This document shows, piece after piece, positions 54,680 to 63,489 of a DNA stretch of 64,000 bases (the first letter of the stretch is position 1; each line of letters starts with the position of its first letter). The notes under the pieces were generated by a model. That model ran no database searches. It was given only the letters and a program-made list of their open reading frames with translations, and was not told the DNA's origin. This DNA is from an uncultured Bacilli bacterium (GTDB lineage: Bacteria; Bacillota_I; Bacilli_A; RF39; UBA660). The position numbers were made by a program, and so were the translations under genes. The stretch spans positions 1-64,000 of the forward strand of contig CAKOLL010000002.1 in NCBI GenBank assembly GCA_934096295.1, in the 5' to 3' direction.

Positions 54680-54740
54680 ATTTTATCTTTTTAATTTTTA
54701 ATTTATGTGGTATGATAATATATAGATAGGGTGATTAGTG

Positions 54741-55583
54741 ATGGAAAAATTAGAACCGTTGTTAAAAGAAAAAGAGGATAAGTTTTATTTTGTTAAGGAA
54801 AATAAAGAGAAAAAAGTAGATAAAAATAAAATGGAAATTATTGTGACATCTGTTATTGGTGTAATAGTTTTATGGTTGATGTGGTATACATTATATCCTT
54901 TTTATGTAGGGTTTGTGCATTATGATGAAGGCCATAATGTAGTAAGTGAGGATAAAACTGAAGAAGAATTACCAGTTAATGCTGCCCTTGTTAATGAATT
55001 ATATAATTATTTAGATGTTACAAATGATAATGAGCTATCTAGTTTATTTACGGCTTTATATAGTGGAAATAATATTAGTGGATTTAATGATAATCAAAAG
55101 CTAATGGTAACTTTTAAATATTTGGGTGTTACTTGTAGTGGTAATGAGGTAGTTAAAGGGTTAGATGAAATAAAAGCTGCAGCTAGAAAAATATTTAATT
55201 ATGATAGTTTTGTTAATTTAACAAATGAAAATAATAATATTGGTGAATATAATATTTCTTATAATGAGGCAAATAATAATTATGTTATTAAACTAAATAG
55301 TTGTGTTGGTAGTAATGATTTTGTAGTAAGAAATATTTTAAAAGCTACGAATAATGGTGATGAAATTTATATTTATGAAGCTTTTGGATATTTTGTTAAT
55401 TTAGAAGACAATAAATATGTAGTTTATGGAGATTCTATGAAAAACAATAAAATTGGGGATTATGTAGATGAAAATGGTAATAGGGAATTTAATGAGTTTT
55501 CAGAATTAAAACAATTTAAATGGACATTTAAAAAGAGCAGTGATAATAATTATTATTTTGTATCACTAACTCCGAGTATTTGA
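54741..55583 (+). CDS. Single-pass membrane protein, hypothetical
   Basis: 280 aa from the ATG at 54741, with GGGTGATT upstream. A charged cytoplasmic start, one membrane segment (MEIIVTSVIGVIVLWLMWYTLYPFYVGFV, about 30-58), then an extracytoplasmic region that resembles a beta-rich uncharacterised domain with two cysteines. No family recognised. Its last 31 bases overlap the convergent YolD-like gene, so no terminator fits between them. Confidence 0.7.
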   Translation: MEKLEPLLKEKEDKFYFVKENKEKKVDKNKMEIIVTSVIGVIVLWLMWYTLYPFYVGFVHYDEGHNVVSEDKTEEELPVNAALVNELYNYLDVTNDNELSSLFTALYSGNNISGFNDNQKLMVTFKYLGVTCSGNEVVKGLDEIKAAARKIFNYDSFVNLTNENNNIGEYNISYNEANNNYVIKLNSCVGSNDFVVRNILKATNNGDEIYIYEAFGYFVNLEDNKYVVYGDSMKNNKIGDYVDENGNREFNEFSELKQFKWTFKKSSDNNYYFVSLTPSI

Positions 55584-55873
55584 TTAAATAAAATTTTAAA
55601 ATTATTTAAATAGATTAGTTTATTAGAACTATCTATTTTTTTTATAGGACCATAATATTCATAAGAATAACCACTTTTATAATAAGTTATATGAATTTTA
55701 TCTTGCATGTAATAGGCATCAATTATAGCTTTTTCAAATGCTTTTGTTTCATCTTCACTTATGTTAGGTTTGGTTATTTTTTCTTTTTCTTTCATTAAAG
55801 AATAGAGAATTTCCTTGTTACTCACAACAGAATTAAATGGCATCCATTTTATCATTCCCCGATCTTTATTCAT
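55553..55873 (-). CDS. YolD-like protein
   Basis: 106 aa. DRGMIKWMPFNSVVSN at the start matches the YolD-like signature (DRGxxKWxPF), and YYKSGYSYEYYGPIKKIDSSNKLIYL lies near the end. YolD-like proteins are usually encoded next to Y-family polymerases, as here; they are thought to regulate them. The ATG overlaps the end of the polymerase gene by 8 bp, so the two are co-translated. Confidence 0.88.
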   Translation of the reverse strand: MNKDRGMIKWMPFNSVVSNKEILYSLMKEKEKITKPNISEDETKAFEKAIIDAYYMQDKIHITYYKSGYSYEYYGPIKKIDSSNKLIYLNNFKILFNQILGVSDTK

Positions 55874-57128
55874 GATGTCCTCCGATTTTTTTGTTTCTTT
55901 CTATAGCTGTTGAATCAGAAAGTAGGCTACTTGCTTTAACAATGCTGTTTTTGCCAAAACGACTTTTTATTTCATCGATGGCAGTATTAACTTTTCTCTC
56001 TTGTTCTTTTTCTTCGAGAGAATCAAATAAGTTAAGTTGAATTCCACTTTTTTTTACTAAACCTCCGCAAGATATGCTAACTTTTCTTATAGGAAGATTG
56101 GTATAATATCTATCAAAAATCAAATAGCATATGTTAGTTATTTCTTTTGATGAGTCAGTCGGAGTATCAAGTTTGATAGAGTGATAAAAACCACCACTTA
56201 TGTCTTTGGAATAGCCAATGCCAAAACCAATTACTCTAGATTCTTTGTGGCTTGCTCGTAATCTAGCTGTTAAAACATCTACCATTTCGGAGATTATTAG
56301 TTTTACGTTGTTCCCATTATAATCTTTAAATAATACTTGGGAATGGCTATATGATTTATCTTTGGGACTTACTTTAAAATCACTTATTTTGCTTAAGTCA
56401 ATTCCATTAGCATGGTTCCATAACTCTTGACCCATTATACCAAATTTGTCTTTTAAGATGTTTTTGTCAAAATGTGCTAAATCTTTAATAGTATATATGT
56501 TTAGGTTGTTTAGATTTCTTTCCATCCTTGGGCCAATTCCCCACATTTTAGATAGAGGAGTAATAGGCCATAATTTTTCAGGTATATCATCATATGTCCA
56601 TTTAGCTATACCGTTTTTATACTTTTTGGCTTCGGTATCCATGGCTACTTTAGCAAGAAGAAGATTAGGACCAATTCCGCATGTCGCAGTAAGCCCAGTT
56701 TTTTCTTCAACTTTTTTTAATATATCTTCTGCAAGTTCATAATCTGTCTTTTTGTATAACTTTAAATAATCTGTGACATCTAAAAAACATTCATCTACAG
56801 AATAAATGTGTAAATCTTCTGGGGCAACATAATCAAGATATATGTTTACAACCGCTTTACTTTTTTCGATATATAACTTCATCCTTGGTGGTACAATTTC
56901 ATATTTTATATGTTTAGGTATGTCAAATAATCTTACTCGGGATGGTACTCCTTGTTTTTTTAGGGCTGGAGTTACCGCGAGGGTGATGGCGCCATTTCCT
57001 TGTTTTTTGTTAGCTACCACTAAAGGGACTTTAAAGGGATCAAGTCCACGATCTACACATTCACATGATGCAAAAAAACTTTTTAAATCAATACACATAA
57101 TGTTTCTTTTTATATATAAATCATCCAT
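55866..57128 (-). CDS. Y-family translesion DNA polymerase (UvrX/YqjW type)
   Basis: 420 aa from the ATG at 57128, which has GGAGGTG upstream. The catalytic acids lie in MCIDLKSFFASCEC (motif A) and YSVDECFLDVT (motif C, DE). It also has the palm/finger region AVTPALKKQGV and the helix-hairpin-helix MWGIGPRMERNLNNLNIYTIKDLA. It copies past DNA lesions. An SOS box overlaps its promoter, and the YolD-like gene follows. Confidence 0.94.
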   Translation of the reverse strand: MDDLYIKRNIMCIDLKSFFASCECVDRGLDPFKVPLVVANKKQGNGAITLAVTPALKKQGVPSRVRLFDIPKHIKYEIVPPRMKLYIEKSKAVVNIYLDYVAPEDLHIYSVDECFLDVTDYLKLYKKTDYELAEDILKKVEEKTGLTATCGIGPNLLLAKVAMDTEAKKYKNGIAKWTYDDIPEKLWPITPLSKMWGIGPRMERNLNNLNIYTIKDLAHFDKNILKDKFGIMGQELWNHANGIDLSKISDFKVSPKDKSYSHSQVLFKDYNGNNVKLIISEMVDVLTARLRASHKESRVIGFGIGYSKDISGGFYHSIKLDTPTDSSKEITNICYLIFDRYYTNLPIRKVSISCGGLVKKSGIQLNLFDSLEEKEQERKVNTAIDEIKSRFGKNSIVKASSLLSDSTAIERNKKIGGHHE

Positions 57129-57140
57129 TTTATACACCTC

Positions 57141-57154
57141 CAAACATTCGTTCT
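57141..57154 (-). promoter_or_regulatory. LexA (SOS) box and promoter of the polymerase operon
   Basis: On the minus strand AGAACGAATGTTTG matches 13 of 14 positions of the Gram-positive SOS box CGAACRNRYGTTYG. It overlaps the predicted start of transcription from TTGAAT, 17 nt, TATAAT just upstream. LexA control is inferred; lexA is not in the window. Confidence 0.82.
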
Positions 57155-57332
57155 GGTTATATTATAAAACATAATAGATGTTTATTCAATTACTAAAATT
57201 TGGAAAAACATTTATATATTTAATTATTGCTTATATCGTTATAAAAAACAAGTATTATGTTTTAATTTAATTAAAAAAACAATAAAATATGTGATATAAT
57301 ATATTATATTGTAAAACAAGGAGAGAGTATTT

Positions 57333-57827
57333 GTGGAAAATAAATTTAAATTAACTAGAGAACAAAATGTATTCGTAGCAAAAAGAAATATAGTAGATTA
57401 TATTTGGAAAAGTGCAAATTTAGAAGGAATAGATGTTACATACTCTCAAACTCAAGCAATCTTTGATGGAGGAATTGTTAATGGTTTAACAGTTGATAAA
57501 ATTATTGCTATTAACAATTTAAAATATGCATGGCAATTTATACTTGAAAATGATGATAAAACTTATGATTTTAAAACTTTATGTTATATACATAAATTAA
57601 CTTGTGATAAGTTAGTGTTAGAACAAGATTTAGGTAAAATTAGAACAACCCAAGTAAATATTGGAGGAACATCTTGGAAGCCTGATTTTCCTATTGAAAG
57701 TCAAATTAAAGAAGAATTAGATAGATTATTAAATCAACCTCATAAAACTAAAACAGAAATAGCAATTGAAATTATGTTATGGATTATGAGAAAGCAAATG
57801 TTTATTGATGGAATTGATTTAAATTAA
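57333..57827 (+). pseudogene. Fic-family protein truncated at the active-site motif
   Basis: 164 aa. The N-terminal inhibitory-type helix SANLEGI and the substrate-binding region (TYSQTQAIFDGGIVNGL) fit Fic AMP-transferases, as does KIRTTQVNIGGTSWKPDFP. The Fic motif should read HxFxDGNGR or a relative such as FIDGNKR, but here MFIDG is followed by IDLN and a stop, so the rest of the motif and the C-terminal helices are lost. It is therefore probably inactive. GTG start with AAGGAGAG. nfo begins 15 nt later. Confidence 0.8.
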
Positions 57828-57842
57828 AAAGGATGATGTAAA

Positions 57843-58742
57843 ATGATAATTGGATCTCATGTTAATTTTGGAGCAGAACAATTACTAGGTTGTGCAAAAC
57901 AAGCAGTAAGTTATGGTGCTAATACATTTATGTTTTATACCGGAGCACCTCAAAATACAGTAAGAAAAAAGATTGATGAAGTACTAACAATTGAAGCAAA
58001 AAAATATATGCAAGAAAATGGAATTGATATAAATAATGTTATTTGTCATGCTCCATATATTATAAATTTAGCTAATAGAGAAAATGAATCTTCTTGGAAT
58101 TTTTCGTGTTCATTTTTAAAACAAGAAATTTCTAGAATAAGTGAAATGGGTGTTAATTATATTGTTGTTCATCCTGGAAATAGTTTAAAGATGGATAGAA
58201 ATTTTGCTTTAGATAATATTGCTAGTGCGATTAATTTAATTGTGGATAATGAAACAAAACCAATGATTTTACTTGAAACAATGGCAGGTAAAGGTACTGA
58301 ATGTGGGATAAATATTGAAGAAATAAAAAATATTTTAGATAAAATAAATTTAAAAGATAAAGTTGGAGTTTGTTTAGATACTTGTCATTTAAATGATTCG
58401 GGTGTTAATATAGCAAAATTTTTAGAATACTTAGAAGAATTTGATAAGGTAATTGGTCTTGATAAAGTAAAATGTGTCCATTTAAATGATAGTAAAAATA
58501 TATTGGGGTCACGTAAAGATAGACATGAAAATATTGGATATGGCACAATTGGTTTTGATAATTTAATTAATGTTGCTTATTTAGATAAATTAAAAAATGT
58601 TCCTAAAATCTTAGAAACTCCATATATTTTAGATAATCCTCCATATAAATTTGAAATTGAAATGATAAAAGAGAGGACATTTAATAAAAACTTAACAGAT
58701 GATGTTTTAAAATTTTATCAAAATAAAGGTTGCAATAAATGA
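57843..58742 (+). CDS. nfo: Endonuclease IV
   Basis: 299 aa. Zinc-dependent AP endonuclease of base excision repair. TIM-barrel metal ligands lie in CHAPYIINLAN, YIVVHPGN, ILLETMAGKG, VGVCLDTCHLNDSGV, VKCVHLNDSKNILGSRKDRHENIGYG and KILETPY; these match the family set of His, Glu and Asp. AAGGATGATG precedes the ATG. A terminator overlaps the stop. Confidence 0.96.
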   Translation: MIIGSHVNFGAEQLLGCAKQAVSYGANTFMFYTGAPQNTVRKKIDEVLTIEAKKYMQENGIDINNVICHAPYIINLANRENESSWNFSCSFLKQEISRISEMGVNYIVVHPGNSLKMDRNFALDNIASAINLIVDNETKPMILLETMAGKGTECGINIEEIKNILDKINLKDKVGVCLDTCHLNDSGVNIAKFLEYLEEFDKVIGLDKVKCVHLNDSKNILGSRKDRHENIGYGTIGFDNLINVAYLDKLKNVPKILETPYILDNPPYKFEIEMIKERTFNKNLTDDVLKFYQNKGCNK

Positions 58743-58754
58743 TGCAACCTTTTA
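58726..58754. terminator. Terminator between nfo and the DUF2624-like gene
   Basis: AAAGGTTGCA, 8-nt loop, TGCAACCTTT plus T; usable from both sides. Confidence 0.85.
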
Positions 58755-58759
58755 AAATA

Positions 58760-59023
58760 CTATTTTAAAAATGAATTAAATTTTTGAAAATATTCGTTAA
58801 ATACTTGTTTAACTTTAGGAAAGTTTTCACCTCTATAATGATTTTTATATCGGTCTATATCAAATATGCTTGGATTTTTTAAAACATCTTTCCAATTTTT
58901 CTTAATAAAATCATAAGTGAAATCTATTTCTTCTTGATTTAGGCTAGCACCTTTTTTTAAAGCAAAAGTATTTATATCTTCTTTAGTTAACTTATTTATA
59001 TATGCTCCGATTATATTAAACAT
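58760..59023 (-). CDS. DUF2624-like (YqfT-like) small protein
   Basis: 87 aa from the ATG at 59023 (AAGGTGG upstream). All helical: IIGAYINKLTKEDINTFALKKGASLNQEEIDFTYDFIKKNWKDVL. The pattern and the position next to nfo match YqfT (DUF2624) of Bacillus, which follows nfo (yqfS). It lies on the opposite strand here. Function unknown. Confidence 0.6.
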   Translation of the reverse strand: MFNIIGAYINKLTKEDINTFALKKGASLNQEEIDFTYDFIKKNWKDVLKNPSIFDIDRYKNHYRGENFPKVKQVFNEYFQKFNSFLK

Positions 59024-59078
59024 CATAACCACCTTAATATATTGTATGTTTTTATTTAAAAATGGAATACTAATTATT

Positions 59079-61013
59079 ATGAAAAAGTATGTTTATTTTG
59101 GTATGTTATTTATGTTTTTTACAATTTTTGCTGTTAAATTAGGTATGATTTTATCTAATAATTCTTTTTATGAAGAAAAAAAGAAAGAAAAAACTAATAT
59201 ATATGTAAATGGAATTAGTGCTCCGAGAGGAAGAATTCTTGATACAAATGGAAAAGTTTTAGTAGATAATATCGGAGTTAAAACTATTTATTATAATAAA
59301 ATAAAAGGAATAAAAACTAGTGATGAACTAGAGATTGCTAAGACTTTAGAAGAAATTTTAAATGTTAATGAAGCAAGTAAGGATGAACTTAAAAAATATT
59401 ATTTAATTACTAATAATGATGGAAAAGATTTAATTACTAGTGATGAATATAGATTACTTGAAGAAAGAAAAATTACTAAAGATGATATAAATAATATGAA
59501 AATAAATAGAATTACAGATGGAATGATTGATTATGATAGTAAGATAAAGCGTGTGGCTCATATATATTTCTTGATGAATAATGGTTATGTTTATGGTAAA
59601 AAAGAAATTGCTAAGAATGTAAGTGAGAGTGAGTTTGCTAAAGTAATTGAGAGTAAAATTCCAGGTGTTACTGGAGAACTTTCTTGGGAGAGAGTTTATT
59701 TATATAATGATACATTAAAAAATGTGTTTGGAAAAGTTGGAAATATTATTAAAGAAGATAGAGATGAATATTTAAATAATGGTTATGAACTTACTGACTT
59801 AGTTGGTGTTAGTTATTTAGAAAAAGAATATGAAGAATATTTAAAAGGGAAAAAGGCAAAGTATAAAGTAAGTAATGATTATACTTTAACTAAAATAGAG
59901 GAAGAAGAAAAAGGTAATGATTTAGTTTTATCAATTGATATTGATATTCAACAAAAGGTTGATGAAATATTAAAGGATAAGATAAAGTTGGGTAAAAAGT
60001 ATGGAAATACAGAATATTTTAAAGACAGTTATGCATTAGTTAGTAATCCATTAAATGGAGAAATAATTGCAATTGGGGGGGCTAGACTTAATGATGATGA
60101 TACTTTTAGTGATATTAGTCTAAATACTATTAATAAATCTTATACTATAGGGAGTGCTGTAAAAGGAGCAACGATTGGGGTTGGTTATAAATATAATTTA
60201 ATTACTCCGGGGGCTTATATTAATGATTCTTGTGTTAAGCTTTATTTTGTACCTCAGAAATGTAGTTTTAAAAAATTAGGTAAAGTAAATGATTTGACAG
60301 CTTTAGCCAATTCTTCAAATTATTATCAATATATGATAGCTATTAAACTTACAGGAAATACATATAAACCAAATATGAAATTAAATGCTACGAAAGAACA
60401 CTTTGATATTTATAGAAATATGCTTGCAAGTTTTGGCTTGGGAGTTAAAACGGAAATTGATTTACCTGGAGAACAAAGTGGTATTATTGGTAAAACAGTA
60501 GCGGATGATTTACTTTTAAACCTTGCTATTGGTCAATATGATACTTATACTCCAGTAGAAGTACTTCAATATATAAATAGTGTTGCAAGTGGAAAAAGAA
60601 TGGCTTTAAGTTTAATGAAAGAAATAAGAAACAAAGATAAAATTATTTTAAAAAATGAAATAAAAGTTTTAAATGATGTAGATTTAAATCTTGAGAGTTT
60701 AGAGAGAATTAGAGAAGGTATGAGACTTGTTTTAAGGGAAGGGACTGGTAAGTTTTATGTTCCTCAAGGGCTTGATTTTGCTGGTAAAACAGGAACTAGT
60801 GAATCATTTTTAGATACAAATAATGATGGTAAAGTTGATACTGCTACGATATCATCAACATTTACAGGTTTTTATCCTTCAGAAGATCCTAAATTTAGTT
60901 TAGTAGTTATTACTCCGAATGTTTCTCATAAAGAAGGAAAGACAGATGCCTTTTATTTCGGAGCTAGTAAAATTACTAAAGATATTGTTACTTTTTTGAA
61001 AGATAATTATTAG
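59079..61013 (+). CDS. Class B penicillin-binding protein (monofunctional transpeptidase)
   Basis: 644 aa from the ATG at 59079; 59046 is an alternative, and neither has a strong ribosome site. One N-terminal membrane segment, a pedestal domain (about 40-240; APRGRILDTNGKVLVDN) and a transpeptidase with SxxK in YTIGSAVKGA, SSN and AGKTGTSES (KTG). The middle has a long Lys/Glu-rich insertion. It cross-links peptidoglycan in elongation, division or sporulation (PbpA/SpoVD-like); which one is not clear. The FtsI-like EPGS context is replaced by TIGSAV. Confidence 0.9.
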   Translation: MKKYVYFGMLFMFFTIFAVKLGMILSNNSFYEEKKKEKTNIYVNGISAPRGRILDTNGKVLVDNIGVKTIYYNKIKGIKTSDELEIAKTLEEILNVNEASKDELKKYYLITNNDGKDLITSDEYRLLEERKITKDDINNMKINRITDGMIDYDSKIKRVAHIYFLMNNGYVYGKKEIAKNVSESEFAKVIESKIPGVTGELSWERVYLYNDTLKNVFGKVGNIIKEDRDEYLNNGYELTDLVGVSYLEKEYEEYLKGKKAKYKVSNDYTLTKIEEEEKGNDLVLSIDIDIQQKVDEILKDKIKLGKKYGNTEYFKDSYALVSNPLNGEIIAIGGARLNDDDTFSDISLNTINKSYTIGSAVKGATIGVGYKYNLITPGAYINDSCVKLYFVPQKCSFKKLGKVNDLTALANSSNYYQYMIAIKLTGNTYKPNMKLNATKEHFDIYRNMLASFGLGVKTEIDLPGEQSGIIGKTVADDLLLNLAIGQYDTYTPVEVLQYINSVASGKRMALSLMKEIRNKDKIILKNEIKVLNDVDLNLESLERIREGMRLVLREGTGKFYVPQGLDFAGKTGTSESFLDTNNDGKVDTATISSTFTGFYPSEDPKFSLVVITPNVSHKEGKTDAFYFGASKITKDIVTFLKDNY

Positions 61014-61063
61014 TTAGATTTACATAAAAGTGTAAATCAACTAATCTTTTTTTTTTTTTTTTT
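61010..61063 (+). terminator. Strong terminator after the class B PBP
   Basis: TTAGTTAGATTTACA and TGTAAATCAACTAA pair around TAAAAG with one bulge; 17 T follow. Confidence 0.9.
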
Positions 61064-61188
61064 GAAAAAAAATTGATGGTGTTAGGAAATATATATAAAT
61101 GAAGGGAGGAATTTTGCCTATGGAAGAAAATTAAGTAAAAATAATAAAAGTATAGGTTGGGGTTAATTAAAGTGAAGAAGGAGTTATT

Positions 61189-62049
61189 ATGGAAAAAATT
61201 AAAGAACATGAGTTTTTATTATTCAATAAGGATAAAATTATAAAAACAATATTATTAGATGAAAGCGTTATAAAAAATAATGATTTTCATTTATTTGAAA
61301 GGTTGATTAAAGATGCGTGTGGGCTTAGAATAAAAGTGATAAGATTATTGCCTACGGAACTACCAGTGCAAAAAGCTATTGAAAGAGCAAAAAGATTAGA
61401 TTTTTTAGTGGAGTGTGATGGTAGATATGTTCATATGGAGGTAAATACAGCTTGGGAGGAATCTACGAAAATGAGAAATAAAAGTTATTTTTTCTCTTTT
61501 TACTCACAAGTTATTAATGCTGGAGAAGATTATGATGAAAAGACAGAATTTATACAAATTCAATTTAATTATGGAATGCCAAATAAATATGGCTTATGTG
61601 AAATATTAGATGAACATAGTGGGAAAAACTATGAGTTGTTTTTAAAAAATATAAAATTAATACATGTAAACCTTGATAAATTTGGAAAAATTTGGTATGA
61701 TAATGTTGCTAAAAGAAATGTTGAAGGATCATTACCTGTGTTATTTGCTTTAAAAACAAAAGAGGATATTTTAGCTTATAGTAAAAAGGTGGATGATCCG
61801 GATGTTAAGGAGTGTGTGGAAAAGTTGACTAAATTAAATAGTGATTTTAAATTTGTATGGGATTATGAAAAAAATGAAAGAGTATATGAAAATTCACTAA
61901 AGAAGGAATATTTAAATAAGGGAATTGAAAACACTGCGATTAATATGTTAAAGAAAAAAATAGATATAAATCTTATTAGTGAGGTAACAAAATTAGATTT
62001 GGAAAGTATAAAAAAATTGCAGGAGGAATTGAATTTAGAGGAAAATTAG
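61189..62049 (+). CDS. Rpn-family PD-(D/E)XK nuclease-like protein
   Basis: 286 aa. Core motif KRLDFLVECDGRYVHMEVNT (about 69-88) gives D...E-x-N, where an E-x-K or E-x-Q is usual, so activity is uncertain. The C-terminus AINMLKKKIDINLISEVTKLDLESIKKLQEEL is the repeat tail common to Rpn/PDDEXK transposase-like proteins. Such genes move between strains. AAGGAG precedes the ATG. No partner genes next to it. Confidence 0.8.
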   Translation: MEKIKEHEFLLFNKDKIIKTILLDESVIKNNDFHLFERLIKDACGLRIKVIRLLPTELPVQKAIERAKRLDFLVECDGRYVHMEVNTAWEESTKMRNKSYFFSFYSQVINAGEDYDEKTEFIQIQFNYGMPNKYGLCEILDEHSGKNYELFLKNIKLIHVNLDKFGKIWYDNVAKRNVEGSLPVLFALKTKEDILAYSKKVDDPDVKECVEKLTKLNSDFKFVWDYEKNERVYENSLKKEYLNKGIENTAINMLKKKIDINLISEVTKLDLESIKKLQEELNLEEN

Positions 62050-62101
62050 TTAATATTATAAATAAAAAGTTAATAAAAATGGAAAATGTTATCTAAATTA
62101 G

Positions 62102-62129
62102 TTGAAAAATGTTAGAATTTTGGTATAAT
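62102..62129 (+). promoter_or_regulatory. Promoter of the rpmG-efp operon
   Basis: TTGAAA (62102-62107), a 16-nt spacer, TATAAT (62124-62129), preceded by TGG. Confidence 0.8.
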
Positions 62130-62162
62130 TAATAGAGATTATTTAAGTGAGGAGGAATAATT

Positions 62163-62327
62163 ATGGCAAAAAAAGAAAATCGTAGTGAAGTAACTATGAG
62201 ATGTTCTGTTTGTGGTTTTGAATTACGCCCAGTTAGTAAAAATAAAAAGAATACTCCAGACCGTCTTGAATTAAATAGATACTGCCCAAAATGTAGAAAG
62301 ACAGTAGCTGCTAAAGAAAAGAAATAA
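62163..62327 (+). CDS. rpmG: 50S ribosomal protein L33
   Basis: 54 aa. Zinc-type L33 with CSVC and CPKC pairs; TMRCSVCGF, KNKKNTPDRLELNRYCPKCRKTV are typical. AGGAGG precedes the ATG. It lies 18 nt upstream of efp on one transcript. Confidence 0.93.
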   Translation: MAKKENRSEVTMRCSVCGFELRPVSKNKKNTPDRLELNRYCPKCRKTVAAKEKK

Positions 62328-62345
62328 TAGAAAAGAGGATTAAAT

Positions 62346-62906
62346 ATGGATATTAATATTAATGATATCAAAAATGGTATGACAATTATCATGGATGGTA
62401 ATTTATATACTATTGTTGAATTTCAACATGTAAAACCTGGTAAAGGACCTGCTTTTGTTAGAATTAAAAGAAGAAATTTAAGAACTGGAGCAGTTACTGA
62501 AGATACCTTTAATACCAACATTAAAATAACTAAAGCTCATATTGAAAAAGTAAAAGCAGGTTATTTATATCAAATGGGAGATACTTATGTGTTCATGAAT
62601 AATTCTACTTATGAACAAATTGAGCTTCCTGCATCTGTTCTAGGTGACAATGTTAATTTCATTAAAGAAGGCTTAGAAATTGATATTGATAATTATGATG
62701 GAGAAATAATTGGTATTACATTACCTGAAAAAGTTGAATATGAGGTTATTGAAACAGAACCAGCAGTTAAAGGAAATACTGCAACTAATGCAAGTAAAGA
62801 TGCTAAAATTGAAACTGGTTATGTAGTAAAAGTTCCTTTATTTATAAATGAAGGAGAAAAGATTATTATTTCAACAAAAGATGGGAAATATTCTGGAAGA
62901 GCATAA
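62346..62906 (+). CDS. efp: Elongation factor P
   Basis: 186 aa. Three beta-barrel domains. Domain I loop KPGKGPAFVRIKRRNLRTGAV carries the Lys that is modified in many bacteria. The end INEGEKIIISTKDGKYSGRA is diagnostic. It relieves ribosome stalling at polyproline stretches. Its stop lies in the loop of its own terminator. Confidence 0.97.
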   Translation: MDININDIKNGMTIIMDGNLYTIVEFQHVKPGKGPAFVRIKRRNLRTGAVTEDTFNTNIKITKAHIEKVKAGYLYQMGDTYVFMNNSTYEQIELPASVLGDNVNFIKEGLEIDIDNYDGEIIGITLPEKVEYEVIETEPAVKGNTATNASKDAKIETGYVVKVPLFINEGEKIIISTKDGKYSGRA

Positions 62907-62916
62907 GCTCTTTTTG
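62898..62916 (+). terminator. Terminator of efp
   Basis: AGAGC, loop ATAA (containing the efp stop), GCTCT, T run. Confidence 0.75.
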
Positions 62917-62921
62917 TTTGC

Positions 62922-62948
62922 AAAAAAAAATAAGTCTTACGACTTATT
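62922..62948 (-). terminator. Terminator of the DUF4282-like gene
   Basis: On the minus strand AATAAGTC, loop GTAA, GACTTATT, then a run of T (A run at 62922-62930 on the plus strand). It overlaps the stop of that gene. Confidence 0.85.
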
Positions 62949-63384
62949 CTTCAGTTTTTGTTTCTTTTTTTGCATTCTTTGGTTTCATGTTTTCGTTAAT
63001 TTCTTTAGTATTTTTCCAAATCATTATATTAATCATCATTAATTCATATGTGATTCTTATAATAAGTGGCCCAAAAATTAATGTCATTAAGAATGCTATA
63101 AAGCTAGTAGATATTAAACCAAATGAGAATAAAACAACAAAAATAGTAAGTACAATGTAAACTACTTTTAAAATAGGTTCAATTAACATTGTTTTAAAGT
63201 CTAATAAATCTTTTACTTTTTGTAAATTTTTACTTACAGGTTTATCGCTTTTAACAAACATAAAGTAAACCATAATCCCAGCTGCAATAGCAATAACTAT
63301 AGCAATAACTGTCCAAATAAGTGTTCCAGCAACATTTGCAGCAGCTTTTGCAGTTTGGCCTGTCATATAATCATAATCGTACAT
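62944..63384 (-). CDS. DUF4282-like membrane protein
   Basis: 146 aa. Three membrane segments: TLIWTVIAIVIAIAAGIMVYFMF, EPILKVVYIVLTIFVVLFSFGLI and FIAFLMTLIFGPLIIRITYELMMI. The block LLDFKTMLIEPIL...GPLIIRITYELMMINIMIWKN resembles DUF4282 proteins. The tail is Lys/Glu-rich and cytoplasmic. Function unknown. AAAGGAGC-type site upstream. Confidence 0.65.
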   Translation of the reverse strand: MYDYDYMTGQTAKAAANVAGTLIWTVIAIVIAIAAGIMVYFMFVKSDKPVSKNLQKVKDLLDFKTMLIEPILKVVYIVLTIFVVLFSFGLISTSFIAFLMTLIFGPLIIRITYELMMINIMIWKNTKEINENMKPKNAKKETKTEE

Positions 63385-63489
63385 AATTTAAAGCTCCTTT
63401 CTATTAATATATTAACAAATATTAAAAAATATTACAATAAAAATTTGTCAAAAAATGAAGAATTATGTTACAATATAAAAGGTGTTATT

